28,248 nucleotides of DNA from a virus. This document shows positions 21,854 to 28,248 of this stretch, piece after piece. The position numbers and the translations under genes are program-made. The notes beneath the pieces are model-generated. The model was not told where the DNA came from, ran no database searches, and saw only the letters and a program-made list of their open reading frames with translations. Location: IMG/VR virus record IMGVR_UViG_3300027840_000007, positions 1-28,248 of that record; one strand, written 5' to 3'. How positions within the stretch are numbered: position 1 is the stretch's first letter; each line of letters opens with the position of its first letter.

Positions 21854-23731
21854 ATGGAAAAATCATATCTGAATCAAACTGAGGGGATCAACCGATCGGC
21901 TTCTAAGCATTTGATGAAACCGGGAGAGCTGAAACACTCCACTAACACTGACTTCAAAAAGGTCGGTGTTCTTGGAAAGCGCCCCGGAATGACTTTATAT
22001 TGGGATACGGGTGTAGCAGCTGCAGTAAAGCACATAAAACAGGTTGGTGACGAGGTATATGCTGTTGTCGGGACTGAACTCCATAATAAGAACCACGGTA
22101 AGGTGTCTGGAGCGGCCGTAGTAGGCGATAATGAGCCACAGGTAATAGACGACTATCTAATGGTAGTTGATTCTTCTAGGGCCGTTAAATCAGTAATTCA
22201 CACCAGTGGCGGCGTTACTTATGACGCAATCGTAAATACAAAGGGCGCACCGGTATGCGACTTCCTAAAGATGTCTAAAAGTGCCATGTATGCGTTCGAT
22301 AAGGTCAAAAATAGGGTCTATAAATCGTCTACTCAGAACAGAATTATAGCCAAAATAGTCGGTGATCATGAAGCCTCCGCAGTTACTATAAATGTCACTG
22401 CTACTAAATATATGCGCGTAAACGATGTTTTAGAGGTATACGGGCCAAAAGAGGACAATCCTAAGTATATTTTGCCAATATCAGAGATAAAAGGCCTAAC
22501 ATCGTTCAAAATAGCTTCAGGATTAGCCATGATGTCAGCAGTTACCTTCACTGGAGCTGGATTAGATGACGAGGTTATCACTGGAAGCGCATATACAGGA
22601 ACCTATCGCAAGGTATATGAGGTTGAAGTTGTAGCCGGTGGAGCTGGGACAAACACCTTCAAATGGAGGACTATTTATGGTCCAAACGAGAGCTTAACTA
22701 CGACTGCTTGGTCTAGTAATGTTAATATGGCCACCACTGATATAACCCTAGAATTAGGCGTAAAGATCAAGTGGACGGCAGTTACTGGACATACAGCAGG
22801 TAATAAGTGGTCATGGATACAAACTCCGGGACGACTCGTCTCTGGTGATGAGATATTCTACCAGAACTACCATACAACTGACCAAATTATGTGGAATGTA
22901 GACGATAACTATGGTGACTTCTTCTTGGTAAACAATGTCATCGGAGCCGCCGATCAAATGGGAACTCTACTTATCGTAGGTGAGACAGAATGCCACAGAT
23001 ACGCTGATAACAGATTAGATAGAATCGCCGGATACGGGACTAGATCCCCTAAAACTATCACTACCATGGGTAAAATGGTCATATTCGCCAATGAAAAGAA
23101 CATCATCGCCGTTGACGGGAATGGTGGCTACCCTATCAGTAATAAGGTTGAACCTTATTTACTTGGAATGAGCTCGGGGAATATCCTCGGAATGTGCGCT
23201 GGTGGCTCAGAAGAGAGCGGTATTTACCGGGTTTACATAGGTGATACGACCGAAAAATCACTACAAAAGGCCGAGATTATAGCCGATACGAACAACTATA
23301 AATGCGACACAGCCTCCGGACGAGAGATTACTTGCTATTCAGAGATAGTCATAAACGGGTCCAGAGATCAATATGTAGGGGACTCTACGGGCAAGATATA
23401 CAAGCTCAATGACGGCACTAGCGACAATGGCGCTGAAATAGCATGGTCTATTGAGACTAAAGACGATGAGATGGACGAGCCAGCAAAGATTAAACTCTGG
23501 AAGCGCGTTACCTTCTTTACCGTCCCCGGAACTGTTTTATCAGCTTCTTGCTCAATAGATTCTGGAGATCCTATCCCTCTTGGTGAGATTAGTGGACAAG
23601 TAACTCATTTTGACTTAACCGACCTCCCTAGAGGAGTAACTATATCCTTCCTGCTTAACGAGGTTTCAGCGGATTCATTCCCGGGATATGAAGGTTATGC
23701 TCTTGTAGGTCTTATAGATCAGGAGGCGTAA
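21854..23731 (+). CDS. Tail nozzle / stabilisation protein (P22 gp10, T7 gp12 type), 625 aa
   Basis: Directly follows the adaptor with no gap. The N-terminus (GINRSASKHLMKPGELKHST, then a GKRPGMTLYW turn) is typical of the beta-propeller-like nozzle proteins that close the podovirus tail tube: the N-x-x-x-D-x-x-x-x-G-x-L/V-x-K-R-P-G pattern is characteristic. The rest is mostly short beta strands with Gly/Asp turns, including YGTRSPKTITTMGKMVIFAN. Length is normal for this group. GGAG precedes the start, and the last base overlaps the next ATG. Assignment is by motif and gene order. Confidence 0.75.
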   Translation: MEKSYLNQTEGINRSASKHLMKPGELKHSTNTDFKKVGVLGKRPGMTLYWDTGVAAAVKHIKQVGDEVYAVVGTELHNKNHGKVSGAAVVGDNEPQVIDDYLMVVDSSRAVKSVIHTSGGVTYDAIVNTKGAPVCDFLKMSKSAMYAFDKVKNRVYKSSTQNRIIAKIVGDHEASAVTINVTATKYMRVNDVLEVYGPKEDNPKYILPISEIKGLTSFKIASGLAMMSAVTFTGAGLDDEVITGSAYTGTYRKVYEVEVVAGGAGTNTFKWRTIYGPNESLTTTAWSSNVNMATTDITLELGVKIKWTAVTGHTAGNKWSWIQTPGRLVSGDEIFYQNYHTTDQIMWNVDDNYGDFFLVNNVIGAADQMGTLLIVGETECHRYADNRLDRIAGYGTRSPKTITTMGKMVIFANEKNIIAVDGNGGYPISNKVEPYLLGMSSGNILGMCAGGSEESGIYRVYIGDTTEKSLQKAEIIADTNNYKCDTASGREITCYSEIVINGSRDQYVGDSTGKIYKLNDGTSDNGAEIAWSIETKDDEMDEPAKIKLWKRVTFFTVPGTVLSASCSIDSGDPIPLGEISGQVTHFDLTDLPRGVTISFLLNEVSADSFPGYEGYALVGLIDQEA

Positions 23732-24072
23732 TGGCCGAACAAGCTACCCCCGAAACATACGAAGACTATGGTTATGATAATAAGATGATGAAGAGCGACC
23801 AGAAGGGAAAGACCTCTTTTGCCGCTGATTCAGCCATGAATTTCTCAGGCTTTAGTGCCGGAGTTATTTCTGGTGGAGATATTACCGGTGATCTAGTGCT
23901 TACTTCAGGACGAATTATCATTAAAGATGATTCAGGTGGAGAAGCCGTGGTCTTGAACAATATGGGTGTGAACATTAACAACGGCATGATTACCATGGAC
24001 CGATACGGTATAGTCATGAATGACGGAACGAACGATAGAGTTCTGATAGGATACCAGAAAGACGGGTTCTAA
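23731..24072 (+). CDS. Small beta-solenoid-like virion protein, 113 aa
   Basis: AGGAGG precedes the TAATG start. After a polar N-terminus with YEDYGYDNKMMKSDQKGK the protein has a regular strand-turn run (SGGDITGDLVLTSGRIIIKD, then VVLNNMGVNINNGMITMDRY), as in short beta-solenoids or in the neck of fibre proteins. Its place just after the nozzle fits a tail-tip or fibre-attachment piece. No enzyme motif. Confidence 0.65.
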   Translation: MAEQATPETYEDYGYDNKMMKSDQKGKTSFAADSAMNFSGFSAGVISGGDITGDLVLTSGRIIIKDDSGGEAVVLNNMGVNINNGMITMDRYGIVMNDGTNDRVLIGYQKDGF

Positions 24073-24563
24073 TGGGACAGAGTTACGGCGTTAAAATATC
24101 TAATGAGGGTAAAGACGCTCGTAGATCTCTTATATCAGATATGAGTTTTACCTCCGGTGAGAACACCTTCAGGGTCATAAATAAGGGATCTCTTGTCGCT
24201 ACCTTTGCTCAGGATTCTTATGAGGCATTTGGCCCTACTGTTCAGGCTGGAGTTCTAGGTAAATCTGGATCTCCTAATCTTGGAGAGAGTTTCCCTACAT
24301 CCACTATCCATATCATTGGATTCTTGGACTTTGGAGAAGGTCCTTACGGAATACCGGCCATAGGTAGTTTCTTGACAAGATATATAGGTGGTCAGGGTTG
24401 GTTCTATCCAATGGCGGCTATATTCGGTGCTAACATACAGTTTCAAGCATGGAGAACATCTAATACTGCTGATCAATGGGGAGGGACATATCCCGGACCA
24501 TTTAGCGTTACCTTCTATTACTATATAATTTGCGTTACCGCAGATGACGGAGCTGAATACTAA
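24072..24563 (+). CDS. Fibre-tip paralogue 1 (GVKIS family), 163 aa
   Basis: First of three neighbouring genes that share an N-terminal tag: SYGVKISNEGKDAR here, SYGIKISKEGHKVR in the next and NYGVKVSKVGKNVK in the third. A variable beta-rich domain follows, with FPTSTIHIIGFLDFGEGPYG and a C-terminal aromatic part YYYIICVTADD. The constant head and diverse body suggest interchangeable tips carried by one attachment domain. The ribosome site is weak; the start is fixed by the TAATG overlap and the shared N-terminus. Confidence 0.65.
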   Translation: MGQSYGVKISNEGKDARRSLISDMSFTSGENTFRVINKGSLVATFAQDSYEAFGPTVQAGVLGKSGSPNLGESFPTSTIHIIGFLDFGEGPYGIPAIGSFLTRYIGGQGWFYPMAAIFGANIQFQAWRTSNTADQWGGTYPGPFSVTFYYYIICVTADDGAEY

Positions 24564-25039
24564 TGCCTGAGAGCTATGGAATAAAAATATCTAAAGAGGG
24601 ACACAAGGTAAGGGACGGTAGATACCTTGTAAACTATAATCCATATTGGGATCCAGATGGACCTGATAAGTTTTATATTAATACTTTTGGAGACGATTTA
24701 GTCCTCAGCAGTAGTGATTTCCTTCTGAAGGTAAAAACAGTGGTAAACGGATATGTAGACATTCCCTATGCCAACCCGGGATTCTCATTCTCAAATACGA
24801 TTACAATATCTACCGGGACTTCTGGAGTTCTGAACATGAAGGCATTCTATAGCCTAGATGATACAAACTGGTATCCGATTGATGATAGAAACCCGGCCTC
24901 CCCATACGATCAGCTAGGTGTAGCGTGTAATTCACTAGACGGGAGAGTAGAGGCTTGGGCCGTTGACTGGACATGGGGAGTAGCCTCCGCTAGAAGAGTT
25001 TATATAAGAGCGGTTTTATATTATGATAGGATGGACTGA
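24563..25039 (+). CDS. Fibre-tip paralogue 2 (GVKIS family), 158 aa
   Basis: Shares the N-terminal SYGIKISKEGHKVR tag with its neighbours and then diverges. The body has FSNTITISTGTSGVLNMKA and paired aromatic strands ending in ARRVYIRAVLYYDR, typical of a beta-sandwich head. Starts in a TAATG overlap with GGAG further upstream, and ends in a TGATG overlap with the third member. The role as a receptor-binding or capping protein is inferred from the family layout. Confidence 0.65.
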   Translation: MPESYGIKISKEGHKVRDGRYLVNYNPYWDPDGPDKFYINTFGDDLVLSSSDFLLKVKTVVNGYVDIPYANPGFSFSNTITISTGTSGVLNMKAFYSLDDTNWYPIDDRNPASPYDQLGVACNSLDGRVEAWAVDWTWGVASARRVYIRAVLYYDRMD

Positions 25040-25416
25040 TGTCTAATTACGGAGTAAAAGTATCTAAAGTAGGCAAGAATGTTAAAACGGCAGCTAATTC
25101 TGATTTAACATACAAATCTTCTGTTCAGTCATCTAGAATCCAGATGGTAGTTAATAATCAGATAACTATCCCCGCAGGCTCTAGCTCTGGAACAGTCACT
25201 ATCTCTCATGGCCTCGGGTATACGCCAGTGGTATATGCTGAAGTTATGAAGAGTCAGGTTCTACCAACGCCTTCTTATGGGACTGATTATATCGCTTGTC
25301 ACTTCTACGCAAATAATTCTAGCGTGGTCATAAAGATGAGGATAGCCGGAATCTACATAACTTATGGAGCTTCTAATAATTTCAATGTTTGTATAATGAA
25401 AGATAGATTAAAGTAA
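25039..25416 (+). CDS. Fibre-tip paralogue 3 (GVKIS family), 125 aa
   Basis: Carries the tag NYGVKVSKVGKNVKTAA, then a SDLTYKSSVQSSRIQ neck. The C-terminal part has ITIPAGSSSGTVTISHGLGY and TPVVYAEVMKSQ, a common tip fold in phage tail proteins (an H-G-L-G-Y-x-P motif followed by strands). AGGA precedes the start. The best-preserved tip of the three; together they make up the second, smaller fibre block. Confidence 0.7.
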   Translation: MSNYGVKVSKVGKNVKTAANSDLTYKSSVQSSRIQMVVNNQITIPAGSSSGTVTISHGLGYTPVVYAEVMKSQVLPTPSYGTDYIACHFYANNSSVVIKMRIAGIYITYGASNNFNVCIMKDRLK

Positions 25417-25424
25417 GGAGAACT

Positions 25425-25760
25425 ATGAAAGTATTCTTTAACAAAGAAAACGGAGACCTTTTGGGGACAATCGATGGTGACGGAGAAGGAATGTCTATGG
25501 AAATAGACGGGATCGTTCTAGAGTCGATGATTATACCAGATGACTCTCTGGACTCAGCTACCGATGAATACAGGGTAACTGACGGCAAGGTTCACAAAAA
25601 GCCAGAAGAGGAAAGGGTCAAAATCAAGAGGACTCGAGAAGAAGTCTTAGCTATCGGTGATAGCATCAAGGCGGATAGAGCCGCTAAAATAGCAAAAGTG
25701 AAGGATAAGAAGATCAGCGACAAAGAAAAGGTTGAGATACTTATCGATTTGTTATCTTAA
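25425..25760 (+). CDS. Small charged protein after the fibre block, 111 aa
   Basis: Starts 8 bases after the last fibre-tip gene with AAGGAGA. The N-terminal half is acidic with short strands (VFFNKENGDLLGTIDGDGEG); the C-terminal half is strongly charged and helical (RTREEVLAIGDSIKADRAAK). Small proteins like this at the end of fibre clusters often act as fibre assembly factors, but there is no direct motif support. The promoter site D begins right after its stop. Confidence 0.65.
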   Translation: MKVFFNKENGDLLGTIDGDGEGMSMEIDGIVLESMIIPDDSLDSATDEYRVTDGKVHKKPEEERVKIKRTREEVLAIGDSIKADRAAKIAKVKDKKISDKEKVEILIDLLS

Positions 25761-25763
25761 AAA

Positions 25764-25779
25764 TGGTATAATATATATA
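25764..25779 (+). promoter_or_regulatory. Extended -10 promoter site D
   Basis: TGGTATAAT at 25764-25772 followed by ATATATAG, matching site B base for base over 16 positions. It lies in the short spacer between the charged protein and the LysM gene. A start near 25779 gives a leader of about 34 bases. No good -35 is seen. It marks the boundary to the last cassette. Confidence 0.65.
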
Positions 25780-25812
25780 GATAATCGTGTTCGGCAGAAA
25801 CAGGATTAACGA

Positions 25813-26724
25813 ATGCCAATTACAGTTAAATCTGGTGACACCCTCTGGGGCATAGCGCAACGGTTATGGGGGAACGGATCCTACTATACTAGATTAAAGG
25901 GTTTCAAGTCAGGGAATCCTAATTTAATATATCCGGGCGAAGTTATTACTTGGGACGGTGATACTGGTGCTGGTGGAGCTTCTGCTCCTACTTCAACTGC
26001 TCCTGCTGGCCCTACTCCAGAACAGATTGCTGCTAAGGAAGAGGAAGACAAATATAACGGAGTTATCGCTGACTACGACCTTCTCAAGAAGGACTGGAAG
26101 AATATCATCGATCCTACTGATGTCGCCGGTAATGAGCTCTACTCTAAATTTTTAGATACACTTACAAACAATCCAAACCTAGATCCATATTACGCTCAGA
26201 GATTAGCTGATGGAGTAGCCGGTCCTTCTCAGGAAGCCACCCTTCAGGAACTTCTAGCTAACCCTACGCTCAAGAACGCTCTCGGACCTAAATGGCTAGA
26301 GCTTTTGGGAACGGTTGCCGCTAACGCTAATGATAACGAGCTTAATGCTACTTCTGCTGCTCACGCTAGAGCTTATCTAGGTCAGGCCGCTAATCTTGAG
26401 AACTCAACAATGACGGGCCTAGACGAGGCCGCTAAGACATTCGCTGATAATGGTATTCGTGGTGGTATGAGAAACGCCGGAGTCAATGAGGTTAGGGAGA
26501 AGGGCGCAGGCGCTTCTGCTAATATGAACTCAGGTGAGGCTGACTGGAGACGAGGATACAAGGCAGATAATAAGACTAAGATACAGGGATACGCTTCTAG
26601 CCAGAGAGAAACTATCAAGAATAACGACTGGAATACCCTTTGGGCTAATTCTGGAATTAATAACGCTGATCTACGAAATAAATTCTTGGGTTCGGGCGGT
26701 TACGCTGAAACTAACTGGACATAA
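25813..26724 (+). CDS. LysM-containing virion/ejection protein candidate, 303 aa
   Basis: Residues 2-48 are a LysM domain: ITVKSGDTLWGIAQRLWG, then NPNLIYPGEVI, the usual peptidoglycan-binding fold. A Ala/Pro/Thr/Gly linker follows (about 52-70). The remainder is helical, alanine- and asparagine-rich, with repeated NN, AAA and AG turns. No catalytic lysozyme or peptidase motif is visible, so it binds but probably does not cut the wall. Heading a run of three Ala-rich genes after the tail genes, it fits an internal virion protein released with the DNA. The role is inferred from the LysM domain and gene order. Confidence 0.65.
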   Translation: MPITVKSGDTLWGIAQRLWGNGSYYTRLKGFKSGNPNLIYPGEVITWDGDTGAGGASAPTSTAPAGPTPEQIAAKEEEDKYNGVIADYDLLKKDWKNIIDPTDVAGNELYSKFLDTLTNNPNLDPYYAQRLADGVAGPSQEATLQELLANPTLKNALGPKWLELLGTVAANANDNELNATSAAHARAYLGQAANLENSTMTGLDEAAKTFADNGIRGGMRNAGVNEVREKGAGASANMNSGEADWRRGYKADNKTKIQGYASSQRETIKNNDWNTLWANSGINNADLRNKFLGSGGYAETNWT

Positions 26725-26732
26725 GGAGGACT

Positions 26733-27440
26733 ATGGCACTATCTGATACATATATGAGTGACTACCAATCAGCGATACAGCAGGTTCAAGATGCTATCGC
26801 CTCTTGGAATGAGGGAGCAACCTCAAAAGGGTTGAATGACGCCGTTGGAAATCACAAGGGAATCACTGACGCTCAGGGCAAGAACATTGTCGAGCAGCGC
26901 GGTATTATTAATAGTTACTTAAATCCAAATAGCGGTTATACCAAGGGTCTTACCCTTGAACAACAGATGAAGCTTCAGAATATAGATATGGGCGGAGCAC
27001 AAAAAGAAGGTTCTCGTTACGGAGCTATGTATGACGCTAGGACAAAGGACATCGCCGGAATGATCGCCAAGCTCAAAGAGCAGTGGCAGACTAAGGTTGA
27101 TGCAGCTAAAGCCGCTCAAGACGCCAAGAAGGGTCTATATGACATGCAGTTCGGTAAAGAGAGGCTTGACGCTGAGAACGCTAACGCCGCAGCTGCTCGC
27201 GCCGCTACTATTGCTGCAGCTCAGATAAGCGCTCCAAAGAGTCCTTCATTCGATTCTCAATTATTCAAGAATGTAGATAATATGGCTAGTTTAATGGTTA
27301 ATAAGTATAGAGACTCCGGACAAGGAATCTGGAATCACAACATCAGAGAACAGATCGCCGCCGCACTTGGTGGAGGAGATCCTACGACTATTGCAGCAAT
27401 TAACGGATACCTGAAAAACGGTTTCGAGAATAATTACTAA
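26733..27440 (+). CDS. Alanine-rich internal virion/ejection protein candidate, 235 aa
   Basis: AAGGAGGAC precedes the start. The protein is mostly helical with many Gln, Ala and Lys and a long stretch ENANAAAARAATIAAAQI. That stretch resembles ANAAADRAASATAASIKAKA in the next gene, so the two may be related. There are no signal peptide, cysteine pair or enzyme motifs. Alanine-rich helical proteins after the nozzle genes are typical of podovirus internal (core/ejection) proteins. Without a structure search the call stays tentative. Confidence 0.55.
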   Translation: MALSDTYMSDYQSAIQQVQDAIASWNEGATSKGLNDAVGNHKGITDAQGKNIVEQRGIINSYLNPNSGYTKGLTLEQQMKLQNIDMGGAQKEGSRYGAMYDARTKDIAGMIAKLKEQWQTKVDAAKAAQDAKKGLYDMQFGKERLDAENANAAAARAATIAAAQISAPKSPSFDSQLFKNVDNMASLMVNKYRDSGQGIWNHNIREQIAAALGGGDPTTIAAINGYLKNGFENNY

Positions 27441-27441
27441 G

Positions 27442-28236
27442 ATGACTACAGAAGAAATATTAGCCTTACTACAGGCACAAGCAGCAAAAACACAGCCGAT
27501 TCAAAACGCAAATAATCAGCCTATGTTAGATATGATTAATGCTAACAAAGCTGAGTTACAACCTATTGTGGACCAGATTACCGCCTCTAAGCAGAACATG
27601 GCTAACACTGAGGCGAACTACCTTGACTATGGTAATCCTACTTCTGCCGGAGACGGAATGACTATGGGAGAGAGATTGATCGCTAGAGAGTCTGCTACCA
27701 TGCCAGATAGACTCAGCTCAATCCAAAACGGTCTAAATGTGGCAGAAAGAACAATAACTCCAAACGCCGCTCTAGGATTCTACAATTCAGATCTAGCAGG
27801 ACAACTTGAAGGAGCTAAGGCCGGAATCTCTGGAACTATCGGTCTAGGAGACATGCAGGAGTCTAAAAACGATTTAGAAGCTAAGATGGCCAATGCCGCA
27901 GCTGATCGTGCTGCAAGCGCTACAGCCGCCTCTATAAAGGCCAAAGCAGCCGCTGACGCAGAGAGAAGCAAATCAGCCGAAGCTATGACTAAATATGTTT
28001 TAGACGAAATGGCCAAGGGAACGATGACGGCTGATCAAGGACAAAGTATCATTAAAACTTATATACCAGAAGCTAGTGACGACAAGATTAGTATGTTACT
28101 AGGAAGACCAGCTAACTTCGAAGGATCAGCTCAAAACTGGTATGATTTTACACCTATGAGTGAAGAGGAGAAAAACAAGAAGAAAGCCACAGGAGCTATC
28201 AACGGTCTCATAACCGGAAATATGTGGGGGAACTAA
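27442..28236 (+). CDS. Alanine-rich internal virion/ejection protein candidate, 264 aa
   Basis: Begins 1 base after the previous stop. The body is helical, rich in Ala, Asn and Met, with the alanine block ANAAADRAASATAASIKAKA similar to the previous gene. The C-terminus has a TADQGQSIIKTYIPEASDDK helix pair and then polar residues. It contains no membrane segment or catalytic residues that I recognise. Likely part of the same internal-protein set as the LysM gene. Confidence 0.55.
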   Translation: MTTEEILALLQAQAAKTQPIQNANNQPMLDMINANKAELQPIVDQITASKQNMANTEANYLDYGNPTSAGDGMTMGERLIARESATMPDRLSSIQNGLNVAERTITPNAALGFYNSDLAGQLEGAKAGISGTIGLGDMQESKNDLEAKMANAAADRAASATAASIKAKAAADAERSKSAEAMTKYVLDEMAKGTMTADQGQSIIKTYIPEASDDKISMLLGRPANFEGSAQNWYDFTPMSEEEKNKKKATGAINGLITGNMWGN

Positions 28237-28248
28237 ATGAGTTTTCTC
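28237..28248 (+). CDS. Start of a further gene, cut by the window edge
   Basis: ATG at 28237-28239 directly follows the previous stop, with GGGGG about 8 bases upstream, and opens a frame Met-Ser-Phe-Leu that leaves the window. It presumably continues the internal-protein cassette. Confidence 0.45.

Noticed and set aside
1-28248. Reassigned stop codons
   Set aside because: TGA and TAA both end genes cleanly at ATGA and TAATG junctions, and key genes have no in-frame stops.

Overview
The window looks like the structural half of a tailed double-stranded DNA phage, most likely a podovirus from a metagenomic contig. Every supportable gene is on the + strand. Genes are packed with ATGA or TAATG overlaps, nearly all starts have a good Shine-Dalgarno sequence, and TAA/TGA act as normal stops. 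The layout is terminase, portal, scaffold, capsid, then head-tail adaptor and nozzle, without a long tape-measure gene. That supports a short-tailed virion. The host cannot be named from the sequence. A LysM domain in one late virion protein points to a host with peptidoglycan.

Layout. 1-386: non-coding, AT-rich, with a possible promoter followed by strong inverted repeats (candidate structured RNA). 387-1498: five small accessory genes, including a 40-residue membrane protein hidden under a longer false frame. 1446-3447: small and large terminase subunits, overlapping by 191 nt. 3456-6159: portal and two small partners. 6160-6379: promoter, a structured leader with two mutually exclusive folds, and an intrinsic terminator, all ahead of the scaffold. 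6380-9962: scaffold, decoration-like protein, major capsid protein (HK97 fold), a head-fibre-like protein and small head-associated proteins, one with a C2H2 zinc finger. 9971-12218: a long coiled-coil protein and small unknowns. 12218-20732: a large block of adhesion/fibre genes with many shared and repeated domains. 20750-23731: head-tail adaptor and beta-rich nozzle. 23731-25760: a second small fibre block with three related genes in tandem. 25813-28236: three alanine-rich proteins that are candidates for internal or ejection proteins, the first with LysM. A new gene starts at 28237 and runs off the window.

Four near-identical extended -10 sites (TGGTATAAT followed by an AT run) sit inside the terminase or at module boundaries, ahead of portal, scaffold/capsid, adaptor/nozzle and the LysM cassette. 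They suggest that host-type RNA polymerase transcribes the morphogenesis genes in blocks. The most unusual element is the 6161-6300 leader. Its terminator hairpin can be replaced by a perfect 10-bp upstream pairing, as in an attenuator or riboswitch, or it may release a small phage RNA.

All functional calls come from reading motifs and gene order; no database or folding program was run.
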